A stretch of 64,000 nucleotides of DNA from Opitutia bacterium (GTDB taxonomy: Bacteria; Verrucomicrobiota; Verrucomicrobiia; Opitutales; Opitutaceae). Location: the NCBI GenBank assembly GCA_947474365.1, contig CANJIU010000049.1, positions 1 to 64,000 of the forward strand. The letters run 5' to 3'. The notes below the pieces were generated by a model. It had not been told where the DNA came from, did not search any database, and saw nothing but the letters and a program-made list of their open reading frames with translations. Both the position numbers and the translations under genes were made by a program. Positions 8,484 to 18,130 of the stretch are shown piece after piece (the stretch's first letter is position 1; every line of letters starts with the position of its first letter).

Positions 8484-11400
8484 TTAGAATTTCACCGCGG
8501 TCGTGAGCAGGAAATTCCGCGGCGTGAGCCAAGTGTAGCGGCTCGGCGACGCGACACGCGCCGGATTGGTGAGGTCCCCGCCCGGTGGGCGGAGGACGGT
8601 TGTGGTGAACAACGGTTGGTCGTAATCGAAGAGGTTGTCGACCCGCAGCGTAACGGTGAGGTTGTAACGTTTGAACAAGCGCCGCGTATAGCCGAGCGTC
8701 AGGGTGGCGGTGACGTAGGGATCGGTTTGGACGACGTCGTTGCCATTGACGCTCGGATCATCGATCGCCTGCGTCGGATTCGCCGGGTTGCGAATCGTGT
8801 CGGCGCCCTTGTAGCCGATGACCTGATGGCCGCGGTAATTGAGCCCCGCGCCGATCTTGAAACCCTTCAGGCGCTCCCGGAATGCATAGTCGGTGTAGAT
8901 ATTCGCCGTGACGTCGTTGAGCCGCGTCCGCTTCTGGGGCGTCGGGCTGAACGAGGCGAGCGTGCTCTGGATCGTGTTCCAGGCATCCACGGCGGCCGGG
9001 CCCTCGTTGGGCTGCCCCACCGGAACCGTCGCGGTAAACGTCGCGAGGTTGCCGCTGAACGTGCCGCCGGCGTCCGTGATGATCTGGCGCAGTTTGGTTT
9101 CGTTGGCGGCGAAATAAGCCCGCGATTCCACGTTGGGATTCGACTGATACGATTCCGGCAGCGCGACGTTGCCCATCATCCGCCACTGCGGCGTGAAATT
9201 CGCTGTGACCTCGAATTCCCAGCCCTTCGTCTTGGTGTCCACCGAATCGACAAACCCGGTCGGGAGGCGCTGCAAGCCGCGGTTGTTGATGCCGCCAATC
9301 GTGAAGTCGCCAAGGGCATTGGCCTGGATGATCGTGTTGAAGGGAAATGGCACCGAGGAGATGGTGTTGTTCTTCTCCTCACCGTCGTAGCGGATCAAGT
9401 TCGCGACCAATCCGCCGTCGAGGAGCGTGACCCGCACACCGTAGTCGTGGCCGGTGGACGCCGGCGCGGTAAAGAGCGAGCCGTCGATCTTCAACGTGGT
9501 GCCGGGCGGACGGAATGACTCGGCGTAGTTCGCGAAGACACTGAGCATCCTCGTCAGATGGAGTACCCCGCCGACCGACGAGGTCGTGACCCGGCCGGTC
9601 TGATCAGGCGACGTGTAGTCGTCTTGAAAACGGTCGGCGGCGTACAACGGGTCGCGGGCTCCACTGCTCAACCGCGGCCGGGTGTTGGCGGGCAACGGGG
9701 CGCCGACCGGCGTGCCGGCGGCCGTGCGTTCGCGGTAGGTGAGCGCGGCCCAATCCGCCGGCGCCGTCGGCTTGAGCAAACGGGAGTAGCCGTCCCAATT
9801 GGCCGGATTGTCGAATTGCCGCACGGGCGACTCCTGGCGCGACTCGTACTCGTCCTGCCGAACCGCGCCGACCAGATCAAGGCGGCCCCGGAACAGTTTG
9901 GCAGTGGTGGCGGCCTGGCCGTAGCGGTAGCGGCGGTCGCTCACGAGATTGAAGGCGTCGTTCGTGTAATCGCGGACCAGGCCGGCGGGCACGGTGGCCG
10001 TGGTGTTGGTGCGGGGATCGACATAGGTCCACGAAGCGGGGGTGGGCATCGGCCGCTCCTTGTCGGTGTAAAGGTAGTAGCGATACATGACGGTGAACTC
10101 GGTCGGCCACTGCCGCGGGTCGGCGTTGCGTTTGAGGGTGTAGCGAAAGCTGTTGCGATCGGTGCGGAGGCGCGACGTCCCGCCCATCAGGCTGAACTTG
10201 AAGTCGCCGAGGCGGGTGCGTTCGAGGACATAGCCGAGCGCGAACCGCGCGTTGCTCTTTTCCTCGGGTTGGAGGTACGGATTGCTGATCGCCTCGGTGT
10301 AGGGCTGGCGGAAGTTGGGATTGGGCTGGCCGTTCGGCAGCACCGAGTTGATGTCGATCCAGATGCGCGACATGCCGCGGCTGATACCGGTATTGGAGTT
10401 GAGATCCTCCCGGCCGCGGTTCACCGCCGCCTCGGCGAAAAGGCGGTCATTGATCCGCTGCGTCAGCGACACGGTGAAATCCTCGTTGCGCAGGCCAAAG
10501 ATCGGTCCGTCGCTGAAGGTGGAAAGCGTACGGTCGGGGATGCGAAAGGCCGAGTTGCGGATTGCGATGTCGTAGAGGCTCGCCGGCAGGTTGACCTGCG
10601 CGATGATGGAATTGTTGGTGATGTTGGCCGAGGTACCGACGACCGTGACGCCCCCGGCGGGCGTGTTGGCGGCGGAGTTTCCGCCGAGCGTACGGGCCCA
10701 GCCCTGGTAATTCATCACCTGCGTGCCGCCGCCCGCGACCGTGATGATGGCGTTGTTGGCGCCGTAGCCCACCGCACCGGCCGGGTTGTTGTTGGCCGGA
10801 AGCAGCGCGGAATAGGTAACGCCGTTCCAGCCGCTGACATTGTCGTCGAAGTTCGAGGTGATGACGGAATGCTCCAGCCGGCCCTTCTCGGCCTCGAAGC
10901 GAAGTTCGGTGTTCGGGAGCGGCTTCCAGGTGGCGGCGAGCGTCACGCCCTTGCGACGCTCGACGTCGTTGTCGCGCCACCCCTCCCGGTCGTGCCAGAC
11001 GGCGTTGATCCGCACGGCGAAATGCTTTCCGAGCGGCTGGTTGTGGTCGAGGGTGGCGCGGGCGTTGGCCCATGAGCCGTACGAGAGGCGCACCTCGGTT
11101 TCCGTCCGTTCGGTGCGCGCGCGCTTGGTGACGCTGTTGGTCGTGCCGCCGACGCCACTGGTGCCGAAGAGCACCGCGTTGGGACCGCGCGCAAGATCGA
11201 GCCGCTCGATGTTGTAGCTGTCGAAGTTGAAGTTAACCGGAAAGAAATTGCGCTGCGGGTTGTTGCTGCCGACGCCGCGCGACGAAAGTTTCAGACGGTC
11301 GCCAATCGCAAAACCCACCGAGTCTCCCTCGGGGACGTCATAGGCGTTGGTCGACCACTTCGTCAGCTGCGTGAGATCGGTGAGCTCAAGAGCGTCGATG

Positions 11401-11603
11401 AAATCCCGCGTCAAGACCGTCATCGCGATCGGCGTGTCCGCCAGCTCACCGGCGAGACGTCCGCCCGCGAGTGAGCTCGACGCAACAAAGCCGCGGTCGC
11501 GGGAGGTGTTGACCTCGAAGGGACTGAGGACAACGGGAGCGTCGGCGCCGACGAGGGGAGCGGCCAACACGAGGAGCAAGAGAACGGCGCGGGGAAAAGT
11601 CAT
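8484..11603 (-). CDS. TonB-dependent receptor (LSPFEV type)
   Basis: The 1039-residue receptor has a clear signal peptide (to about residue 20), then VLSPFEVNTSRDRGF, a motif that marks the large receptor family of Opitutaceae-like bacteria. The plug (about 45-160) contains NIERLDLARGPNAVLFG and GTTNSVTKR. The barrel fills the rest and ends in TPRNFLLTTAVKF with the expected terminal aromatic. It closely resembles the receptor at 14917-18102, including a shared LRPPGGDL segment near the C-terminus. It is the last gene of a minus-strand cluster after an MFS transporter and a TIM-barrel isomerase, so it probably imports the small organic substrate that those genes handle. No SusD-like lipoprotein accompanies it. 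Confidence 0.88.
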   Translation of the reverse strand: MTFPRAVLLLLVLAAPLVGADAPVVLSPFEVNTSRDRGFVASSSLAGGRLAGELADTPIAMTVLTRDFIDALELTDLTQLTKWSTNAYDVPEGDSVGFAIGDRLKLSSRGVGSNNPQRNFFPVNFNFDSYNIERLDLARGPNAVLFGTSGVGGTTNSVTKRARTERTETEVRLSYGSWANARATLDHNQPLGKHFAVRINAVWHDREGWRDNDVERRKGVTLAATWKPLPNTELRFEAEKGRLEHSVITSNFDDNVSGWNGVTYSALLPANNNPAGAVGYGANNAIITVAGGGTQVMNYQGWARTLGGNSAANTPAGGVTVVGTSANITNNSIIAQVNLPASLYDIAIRNSAFRIPDRTLSTFSDGPIFGLRNEDFTVSLTQRINDRLFAEAAVNRGREDLNSNTGISRGMSRIWIDINSVLPNGQPNPNFRQPYTEAISNPYLQPEEKSNARFALGYVLERTRLGDFKFSLMGGTSRLRTDRNSFRYTLKRNADPRQWPTEFTVMYRYYLYTDKERPMPTPASWTYVDPRTNTTATVPAGLVRDYTNDAFNLVSDRRYRYGQAATTAKLFRGRLDLVGAVRQDEYESRQESPVRQFDNPANWDGYSRLLKPTAPADWAALTYRERTAAGTPVGAPLPANTRPRLSSGARDPLYAADRFQDDYTSPDQTGRVTTSSVGGVLHLTRMLSVFANYAESFRPPGTTLKIDGSLFTAPASTGHDYGVRVTLLDGGLVANLIRYDGEEKNNTISSVPFPFNTIIQANALGDFTIGGINNRGLQRLPTGFVDSVDTKTKGWEFEVTANFTPQWRMMGNVALPESYQSNPNVESRAYFAANETKLRQIITDAGGTFSGNLATFTATVPVGQPNEGPAAVDAWNTIQSTLASFSPTPQKRTRLNDVTANIYTDYAFRERLKGFKIGAGLNYRGHQVIGYKGADTIRNPANPTQAIDDPSVNGNDVVQTDPYVTATLTLGYTRRLFKRYNLTVTLRVDNLFDYDQPLFTTTVLRPPGGDLTNPARVASPSRYTWLTPRNFLLTTAVKF

Positions 11604-11699
11604 GGTGAGGTCGGCACGGCGGCGGCGGGGTTGAACTGACCTTTGGGGACGAGGTGATCAAACGGGATTCGTTTCATCTCTGCGGCGAAGCAGGTTGAC

Positions 11700-11737
11700 T
11701 TCAGCTCGGGGCGACGAGGCGCTCGGACCTAGCTGAA
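11700..11737 (-). promoter_or_regulatory. nested stem-loop upstream of TonB receptor
   Basis: On the minus strand TTCAGCT pairs with AGCTGAA around 24 bases that contain a smaller CGAG/CTCG stem. It lies between the TIM-barrel stop (11741) and the receptor ATG (11603). It could be an intercistronic mRNA element or a weak terminator. A chance hairpin is quite possible in DNA this GC-rich. Confidence 0.25.
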
Positions 11738-11740
11738 TTC

Positions 11741-12667
11741 CTACGCTGAAGCCTGCGCGGCCTGCAGCTGTTTCGCCAGAAACGCGTAGCATTTCTCGGC
11801 GGTTTGCACCGGTTGATAACCGGGCCGGCTGTGAATCTGCGCGCTCACCTCGACGACGATCGGGCCGGTGTACTTCAGCTCCCGGAGCAGCCGGAAATAT
11901 TTTACGTAGTCGATCTTCCCCTCGCCCACCAGGAGGTACTTCGCCGGTTTCTCACCCACGACGAGATCCTTCATGTGGATGAAACCGGTGCGGGGGATGA
12001 CGGCGCGCAGCGTCGGCTCCAAATCGAGTCCCTCGGCCTGATAGTGGCTGTAGTCGTAGGTCAGCGTGAACGCCGGGTGGTTGACCCGCCGATGGAGCCA
12101 CAACAGCCGATCCGGTGAATTGATCACCTGCCCGTAGTGGGCTTTTACGGCGATCTTCACGCCCGCCGGGCCCGCCGTCTCCGCCCAGCGGCGCATGTTG
12201 TCCACCAGATCATTCTTGGTCGCCTCCCAGTCCTCGGCCTTTCCGCCGGTGACCGACTCGACGAGCGGCGGGCGCCGATCGTCGAGCAGGCGCGCGATCT
12301 CTGCCGCACCTTTGATGATGTCTTTGGCAGGCCCCTGGGCCTTGGCAGTGAGATCGATGTGGACGAGCAGGCTTGAAACCTCGAGCCCGGTGGAGCGCAG
12401 CCGGTCGCGAACCTCGCGCTGGGCGGGCACGGAGAACTTCCCCAGCTCCGTCGGAAAATCCTTCATCAGACACAGCTCGACGTTGTCGTAGCCGATGCGC
12501 TGGCAGTGATCGAGGGCTTCGAGCACCGGCAACGATTTCATCCCATACAGACTGAAGCCGATGGGGCGGGCCTTGCCCTTGGCGGGCGCGGCAGCGAGGC
12601 GGGGAAGTGCGGCGGCGGCGAGGGCCGCAGAGGAGAAGTGCAGGAAGTGACGGCGGGTGGAGGGCAC
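11741..12667 (-). CDS. exported sugar isomerase/epimerase-like TIM-barrel protein
   Basis: The 308-residue protein starts at a GTG (12667) that places a twin-arginine-like export signal at the N-terminus: STRRHFLHFSSAALAAAALP. The body is the xylose-isomerase-like TIM barrel (AP endonuclease 2 family). Metal-ligand segments are visible: NVELCL early, TYDYSHYQ in the middle, GFIHMKD later and VVEVSA near the end. Family members isomerise or epimerise sugars or act on inositol derivatives; exported versions are frequent in this phylum. The open frame continues 249 codons upstream, but that part overlaps the transporter and is not protein-like. Spacing to the MFS gene is only 23 bp, so they are likely co-transcribed. 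Confidence 0.78.
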   Translation of the reverse strand: MPSTRRHFLHFSSAALAAAALPRLAAAPAKGKARPIGFSLYGMKSLPVLEALDHCQRIGYDNVELCLMKDFPTELGKFSVPAQREVRDRLRSTGLEVSSLLVHIDLTAKAQGPAKDIIKGAAEIARLLDDRRPPLVESVTGGKAEDWEATKNDLVDNMRRWAETAGPAGVKIAVKAHYGQVINSPDRLLWLHRRVNHPAFTLTYDYSHYQAEGLDLEPTLRAVIPRTGFIHMKDLVVGEKPAKYLLVGEGKIDYVKYFRLLRELKYTGPIVVEVSAQIHSRPGYQPVQTAEKCYAFLAKQLQAAQASA

Positions 12668-12690
12668 GACGAGATGTGATGAAAAAGTGG

Positions 12691-13953
12691 TTACGCCGGC
12701 AGCGGCCGGCCCTTCGTCTCGGGCACGAACCAGATCAGACCGAGTCCGACGAGGTAAACGAGCGTGATGACGGCGCCGGCGCGGGCGTAGCTGCCGCCGA
12801 ACGTCTGCATGAGCGACCCCATCTGCAACGCGCCCACCGCGGCGACGATGCGGCCCAGATTGAAGGCGATGCCTTGCCCCGTGGCGCGCACGCGCGTGGG
12901 AAACAGTTCCGGCAGGTACAGCGGCAGCCAGCCGTAAAACGACGCCGTGACCACCCCCGAGAGAAAACTCGCAGTCAGGAAGGTGGCGCCGTAACTGCCG
13001 ATGCCGCGGAACATCCACTGGCACACGACGAACGAACTGGCGCACAACGCGAAGTAGGCGGCACGCCGGCCGAGTCGCTGCCCGAGCCACGCACCGGCGA
13101 GGCAGCCGATGACCGAGCCGACCCCGTTGAGCACCTGCGTGAACGCCTTGGCATCGGGGTTGGTGCCACCGGTCATCCGGTCGGCCCAGAGCGGCAGCCA
13201 TTGCACGGAGCCCCACGAGCCGACGAGCGCCACGCCGCCGAGTCCCGCGGCGATCAACAAGACTTTCAGATTTCCTCCGCGGAGGAGTTCGCGCAGCGGC
13301 TGCAACTGGCCCGTCGCGGCCACCGCCTGCCACCGGTGCGATTCCGGCACCCACCATTGGATCATGAAGGTCAGTAGCGCCGGGGCCGCCCCGATCAGCA
13401 CAACGTTTCGCCACGAAGCAGTGGTGATCGGAAAAAAGACGGCGACGACAGCGATGACGATGAAGCCGACGTTGGCCGCTGCGCCGATTACTCCGGCGAG
13501 GATCGGGCGATGCTTTTCCGGCCAGACCTCAGCCACCAGCGCGACGCCGAGCGACCACTCTCCGCCCATGCCGAGCGCCGCGATGAAACGCAGAGCCCCC
13601 AACTGCAGGGGGGTCCGGACGAAATAGGCCAGCGCGGTGAACACTGAATAGACCAGGATCGCGAAGCTCATCGCCCGCACGCGGCCGATCTTGTCTCCCA
13701 TCCAACCGAAGACGAGGCCGCCAAGCGCGGCACCCACGAGAAACATTGCGGTGATGGTCCCCATCCACTGCCCCACATACGCTTCGCCGACCACTCCGGC
13801 CCCCGCCTGCATCTCCTGCAGCGCGGGTCGGGCAATCAACGGAAAGATCCCCATCTCGAGTCCGTCGAACATCCAGCCGAGGAAGGCGGCGAACAAAACC
13901 AAGTTGCGGCGATCGCCAGTGGGGCGACCTGGAGGGGGAGGCACGGAAGACAC
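12691..13953 (-). CDS. major facilitator superfamily transporter
   Basis: The 420-residue inner-membrane protein has about 12 hydrophobic helices. The loop between helices 2 and 3 carries the MFS motif GWMGDKIGRVRAM, and a related GQRLGRR sits in the second half. A PESHRW segment ends the first six-helix bundle and PETKGRPL closes the protein, as in sugar and organic-acid symporters. It should carry a small substrate across the cytoplasmic membrane. It is the first gene of a minus-strand run followed by the TIM-barrel protein and a TonB receptor, giving outer- and inner-membrane steps in one cluster. The 280-bp divergent region to the next gene must hold its promoter. Confidence 0.88.
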   Translation of the reverse strand: MSSVPPPPGRPTGDRRNLVLFAAFLGWMFDGLEMGIFPLIARPALQEMQAGAGVVGEAYVGQWMGTITAMFLVGAALGGLVFGWMGDKIGRVRAMSFAILVYSVFTALAYFVRTPLQLGALRFIAALGMGGEWSLGVALVAEVWPEKHRPILAGVIGAAANVGFIVIAVVAVFFPITTASWRNVVLIGAAPALLTFMIQWWVPESHRWQAVAATGQLQPLRELLRGGNLKVLLIAAGLGGVALVGSWGSVQWLPLWADRMTGGTNPDAKAFTQVLNGVGSVIGCLAGAWLGQRLGRRAAYFALCASSFVVCQWMFRGIGSYGATFLTASFLSGVVTASFYGWLPLYLPELFPTRVRATGQGIAFNLGRIVAAVGALQMGSLMQTFGGSYARAGAVITLVYLVGLGLIWFVPETKGRPLPA

Positions 13954-14233
13954 CGGGGGAACAGGGGGATTGGGCGCGACCTAAACGGGTCCACCGGTCC
14001 GTTAGCAAGATCGATCATGGAAATGTTTCCCTTCCACCGGATCGAAGCATCCCCCGGGCCCGCCAGCATACTGCTGGTTTCGACGACCGACGCGCGTGTT
14101 TGGTCACGGCCGATTCACCGGGAGTTGATCGATCATCCCGCTTGACACTCCCATCTGACAACTCCGGTCTTGGCGCATTCGCCTGCGGACCAGACTCCGC
14201 GAGGTCCCCCAACCGCACCGCTACGCTCATCCC

Positions 14234-14824
14234 ATGGAAAAAGTACTCATCATTGTCGGCGACGCCTCAGAAACCGTCGATACGCTCTATCCGTTCTACC
14301 GTCTGCAGGAAGGCGGCTACCAACCCGTCGTGGCCGCACCGGAAAAGCGGAAATACCAGATGGTGATGCACGAGGTGAAGCCGGGCTGGACGATCACGAA
14401 GGAATGGGAGGGCTACACCATCAACGCCGACATCACGTTCGCGGAAATCAAGCCCGAGGAGTACTGCGGGATCTTTTTTAGCGGCGGACGCGCCCCGGAA
14501 TACATCCGGGACGACGAGGATTTGTTGCGGGCAACGCGCTGGTTCTTCGCGCAGAACAAGCCGATCGCGAGCGTCTGCCACGGTGTCGAAATTCCCGCCC
14601 GCGCCGACTGCGTGCGGGGCCGGCGGATGGCCACGGTGGGCAAGTGCAAATTCGATCTCGAAGTATGCGGCGGCATCTACGTCAACGCCCCGTGCGTGGT
14701 GGACGGCAATCTCGTGAGCGGGCGGACCTTTCACGATCACGGCCACTACATGGGCGCCTGGATGGCGCTGCTGGATGCCGAACGCGCGGCCCGCCAGTCA
14801 AAAGGCGCCCCCGATCGCAAGTAG
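14234..14824 (+). CDS. DJ-1/PfpI-family protein
   Basis: The 196-residue cytoplasmic protein has the class I glutamine amidotransferase-like fold of the DJ-1/PfpI family. The nucleophile-elbow cysteine is C115 in the segment IASVCHGVEIPA, with H116 next to it; an FFSGGRAPEYIRDDE loop precedes it. Family members act as proteases, glyoxalases or deglycases, and the specific activity cannot be told from sequence. The length is normal. It is the first gene of the long plus-strand island, 92 bp upstream of a TonB receptor and divergent from the MFS cluster. A role in dealing with reactive aldehydes made by the downstream dehydrogenase is possible but is inference. Confidence 0.85.
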   Translation: MEKVLIIVGDASETVDTLYPFYRLQEGGYQPVVAAPEKRKYQMVMHEVKPGWTITKEWEGYTINADITFAEIKPEEYCGIFFSGGRAPEYIRDDEDLLRATRWFFAQNKPIASVCHGVEIPARADCVRGRRMATVGKCKFDLEVCGGIYVNAPCVVDGNLVSGRTFHDHGHYMGAWMALLDAERAARQSKGAPDRK

Positions 14825-14849
14825 GCCTCAGCCCCTCCCGCGCACTACG

Positions 14850-14867
14850 TCGCGGTTCGGACCGCGA
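14850..14867 (+). promoter_or_regulatory. 7-bp stem with TCGG tetraloop before TonB receptor
   Basis: TCGCGGT and ACCGCGA pair perfectly around a TCGG loop, 50 bases before the receptor ATG at 14917 and 25 bases after the DJ-1 stop. There is no T-run. It may be an intercistronic stability or regulatory hairpin. Confidence 0.35.
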
Positions 14868-14916
14868 GCGCCCGGAGCGGCGCAACGTCCGCCCAACCCT
14901 ACCCCACCCCACGATC

Positions 14917-17900
14917 ATGACGTTCGCCTCCGCCGTCCGACTGATCACGCTCCGTTGGCCGGCGGTGCTCTTGTCGGCGGCAGCGACGGCCCAGACCACC
15001 GGGTCCGTGCCGCCAGACAAGGACGCCATCGTGTTGTCGCCGTTCGAAGTGAACACCTCGCGGGATGTCGGCTTCGTCGCCGCGAGTTCGCTCGCCGGTG
15101 GCAGGTTGGCGAGCGACCTCCGGGATACGGCCGTCGCGTATTCGGTGCTGACGCGCGAATTTCTCGACGCCGTTTCGATTACCGATCTCGCCGAGGCGAC
15201 AAAGTGGACCGTCAATACCAGCAGCACGCAGGATGATGCGAGCAACGCGTTGATCGCCCGCGGCGTCAGCTACAACTCCCGCGGCGTTGGCGCCGGTTCG
15301 CAATATCGCGACTTTTTCCCGAGCACGTTCAATCCCGACAGCTATAACGTCGAGCGCTTCGACTATGCCCGCGGGCCCAACGCGATCCTCTTCGGTCCGG
15401 GCGGCATCGGCGGCACGAGCAACGTCGTCACCAAGCAGGCCCTGTTGCGCAAATCCTCCGGTCAAATCGGCCTGCAAACCGGGTCGTGGGACCGCCACCG
15501 CGCCACGCTAGACGCCAATCTGCCGATCGGCGAATTGGCCGCGCTGCGGATCAACGCCGTGGACCAGGATGCGGCCAGCTGGCAGCAAAACACCTTCGAC
15601 AACCGGCGCGGGCTGCACCTCGCCGGCGTCCTCCAGCCGCTGCCGAAGCTGCGGTTGAATTTCGATGGCGAGTGGGGCCGCAAGGAGCAGAACGTCGCCA
15701 TCTCCAGCCTGCTCGACATCCTCAGCGCCTGGGACGGCGTGACCACGTTTGCGGTGCCGACGGCGGCGATCCCGGCGGCGCTCGCCACCTCCAGCAGCGC
15801 GCAGCGCTACGCCCCGCCCCATCTGTTGATTTCGCCGGCCAGCACGGGAAATTCCGTGCCGTTTGACTACGGCAACGACGTTCACACTCGCGGCGGGGCG
15901 CAGGCGGCGGGCCTGACCGTGGGCGGCGTGCCGGTGGCGAGCGCGCTGAGCCCGAACATCGCAAATTTCGCGATGCAGAACTCCCTCAACCTGCCCGCTT
16001 GGGACACGCGGCTGAAAAACATTCTCCAGTCGCCGGTCGCGCCGGCGGCGACGAAGGATTTCGTCCGCGACCTGGGGCTCAACCGCTCGACGTTCACGGA
16101 AAATCTCGATGTGCCCAACGTGTATCACAAATACCGCACCTTTGGCGGCACCGCCCGCTACCAGGTGAACGACCGGCTCTTCCTTGAGCTGTCGGGCAAT
16201 ACCCTCTGGCAGTATTGGGCCAACGAGCTCACCGCACGCAGCTCCATGCAGCAGATTCTCCTCGATCTCACGCAGACCCTACCCAACGGGCAGCGGAACC
16301 CTGGCTTTCTGCAGCCGTACAGCGAGAATCTCCGGACGGTTCATTTCTCCGAAAACCAAACGGACAACTATCGTGTCGCCGGCGCCTATGTGCTCAACGA
16401 CACCCGCCTCGGCAACTTCACGTTCAGCGCCAATGCCGGCGGCCAGAACGCCTCGGCCAAGAACCGTCGCATGATCTATTCGGTGGCCGGGCTCACCGCC
16501 GACCCGCGCGGCTGGGGCGCCTCGAGCACAATCAACGGCGTCGCGGTCGATCCGCGTTTATATTACCGGTATTACTGGACGGTGAACACCCCCGGCAACC
16601 GGCCGCTCTCCGCCCCGCTTGCCATCGACTCCGGCCCGGTGACCATAAACGCGAACGGCCAGAATCTCACCGGACGTCCGGCGTGGTTGCTCGATCCGGC
16701 CGGCATTTCCGCGGACATCGACACGACCTCAGAACTGAACTTCGCCCAGACCGCGGCGAACTGGAAATTCTGGCAAAACCGCGTGAACGTCCTTGCCGCC
16801 GGCCGGTTCGATCGGTTTGTCGCCCGACAAAAGAGCCCGTATCCGCTCGTCGCGGACCCCGCGTACGGCCCGGGCTGGGACGGGGTTGGCGTGCCCTTCC
16901 GCCCGGCGGCGCCCGCCAATTATTTCCAGCTTTCGTCCGACGATCAGGCGCGCTACTCGGCGCCAGCGGTCAAGGTCAGCCACGGCACGTACGCCGTGGG
17001 CGCGGTCGTCCACGCCACCCGCTGGCTCAGCCCGTTCGCCGATTTCGGAACCAGCTTCAATCCCAACGGCGCCGGCATCGACGTGTTCGGCCGCACGTTT
17101 GAGCCGCGCACCTCGCAGGGTTGGGACGCTGGTCTGCGAGTTTCCCTCCCCGGCGACCGGGTCAGCGCCACGCTCGGCCGCTATTCCGGACGCGAAACCG
17201 GCCAGCAAATCAACGTGGGCAGCGCCGCCGGTCTCACCTTCGCTCTCGACGGACAGATCAACAACATCATCACCGCCCGCCCGGTCGGCGCCGGCACCGC
17301 CGGAAACACCCGCGGACTCCCCGCCGTGCCCCGGGCCTACAGCGACCGCCGCGATTTGCAGAATTCCGGCTATGAAATCGAGGTGCTCGCCAATCTCGGC
17401 CGGGGCTGGCGCGTGATGGCCAACGCCGCGCGGGCCGCGGCTTCGCAGACCAACGCCTATTCCGACTCCCGCGCGTATCTGGAACGCAACGACGGCGTCC
17501 TGCGCCAGATCCTCGCCGACGCCGGCGTGACGGTCGGTGCGAGCGGCCAGGCCTCGATCAACGCGTCCGCCAGTCCCGACGCGCCCAACGCCGCGACCGG
17601 CTGGAACAACCTGCAGACGTTCAAGTCCGCCGTCATCACCGGCGAACAGAAGGTGAACCGGCTCCCGCGGATGACGGCGAACGCGTTTGTCGACCACACG
17701 TTTTCCGAGGGGCGCCTGCGCGGGATCACCCTCGGCGCCGGCGTGAACTATCGCGGACGGGAAATCATCGGCAACTACGGCGCCGACCTGATCGCGAACC
17801 CCGCCAACCCGACCCAGGCAATCGACAATCCCTCCCTGGGTCCGCTGAATTACGTCTACGGCAGCTCGTACTACACCGGCACGCTCACCGCCGGTTATCG

Positions 17901-18102
17901 CCTGCGGCTGAAAAACAACGCGAGCCTCTCCTTCAATCTGAAGGTCGACAATCTCTTCGATTACCGCGAGCCCCGCTACTACAACACCGTGCTCCGCCCG
18001 CCCGGCGGAGATCTCGCGTCCTTCGCCCGCGTCACGACGCCGTATCAATTTTTCTATCTCACCCCGCGCAACTTCACCCTGACGGTGACGCTGCGGTTCT
18101 GA
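14917..18102 (+). CDS. TonB-dependent receptor (LSPFEV type)
   Basis: The 1061-residue outer-membrane receptor starts at the ATG at 14917; codons upstream of it belong to the overlapping DJ-1 region and are discarded. After the signal peptide comes IVLSPFEVNTSRDVGF, then a plug (about 55-175) with NVERFDYARGPNAILFG and GTSNVVTKQ. The barrel ends in TPRNFTLTVTLRF. It is a close paralogue of the receptor at 8484-11603. The PQQ dehydrogenase begins 28 bp after its stop, so uptake and oxidation are probably expressed together. No SusD partner is present, as is usual for these receptors. Confidence 0.88.
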   Translation: MTFASAVRLITLRWPAVLLSAAATAQTTGSVPPDKDAIVLSPFEVNTSRDVGFVAASSLAGGRLASDLRDTAVAYSVLTREFLDAVSITDLAEATKWTVNTSSTQDDASNALIARGVSYNSRGVGAGSQYRDFFPSTFNPDSYNVERFDYARGPNAILFGPGGIGGTSNVVTKQALLRKSSGQIGLQTGSWDRHRATLDANLPIGELAALRINAVDQDAASWQQNTFDNRRGLHLAGVLQPLPKLRLNFDGEWGRKEQNVAISSLLDILSAWDGVTTFAVPTAAIPAALATSSSAQRYAPPHLLISPASTGNSVPFDYGNDVHTRGGAQAAGLTVGGVPVASALSPNIANFAMQNSLNLPAWDTRLKNILQSPVAPAATKDFVRDLGLNRSTFTENLDVPNVYHKYRTFGGTARYQVNDRLFLELSGNTLWQYWANELTARSSMQQILLDLTQTLPNGQRNPGFLQPYSENLRTVHFSENQTDNYRVAGAYVLNDTRLGNFTFSANAGGQNASAKNRRMIYSVAGLTADPRGWGASSTINGVAVDPRLYYRYYWTVNTPGNRPLSAPLAIDSGPVTINANGQNLTGRPAWLLDPAGISADIDTTSELNFAQTAANWKFWQNRVNVLAAGRFDRFVARQKSPYPLVADPAYGPGWDGVGVPFRPAAPANYFQLSSDDQARYSAPAVKVSHGTYAVGAVVHATRWLSPFADFGTSFNPNGAGIDVFGRTFEPRTSQGWDAGLRVSLPGDRVSATLGRYSGRETGQQINVGSAAGLTFALDGQINNIITARPVGAGTAGNTRGLPAVPRAYSDRRDLQNSGYEIEVLANLGRGWRVMANAARAAASQTNAYSDSRAYLERNDGVLRQILADAGVTVGASGQASINASASPDAPNAATGWNNLQTFKSAVITGEQKVNRLPRMTANAFVDHTFSEGRLRGITLGAGVNYRGREIIGNYGADLIANPANPTQAIDNPSLGPLNYVYGSSYYTGTLTAGYRLRLKNNASLSFNLKVDNLFDYREPRYYNTVLRPPGGDLASFARVTTPYQFFYLTPRNFTLTVTLRF

Positions 18103-18130
18103 ACCGCAGACGAAATAGTCACGCGCCACC

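Noticed and set aside
8205-9518. 437-codon plus-strand frame over the end of the TonB receptor
   Set aside because: Antisense shadow of the receptor at 8484-11603. Its first 280 bases lie in the structured non-coding segment.
14142-14147. TTGACA -35 box before the DJ-1 gene
   Set aside because: The hexamer is perfect, but no -10-like sequence lies 16-18 bp downstream.
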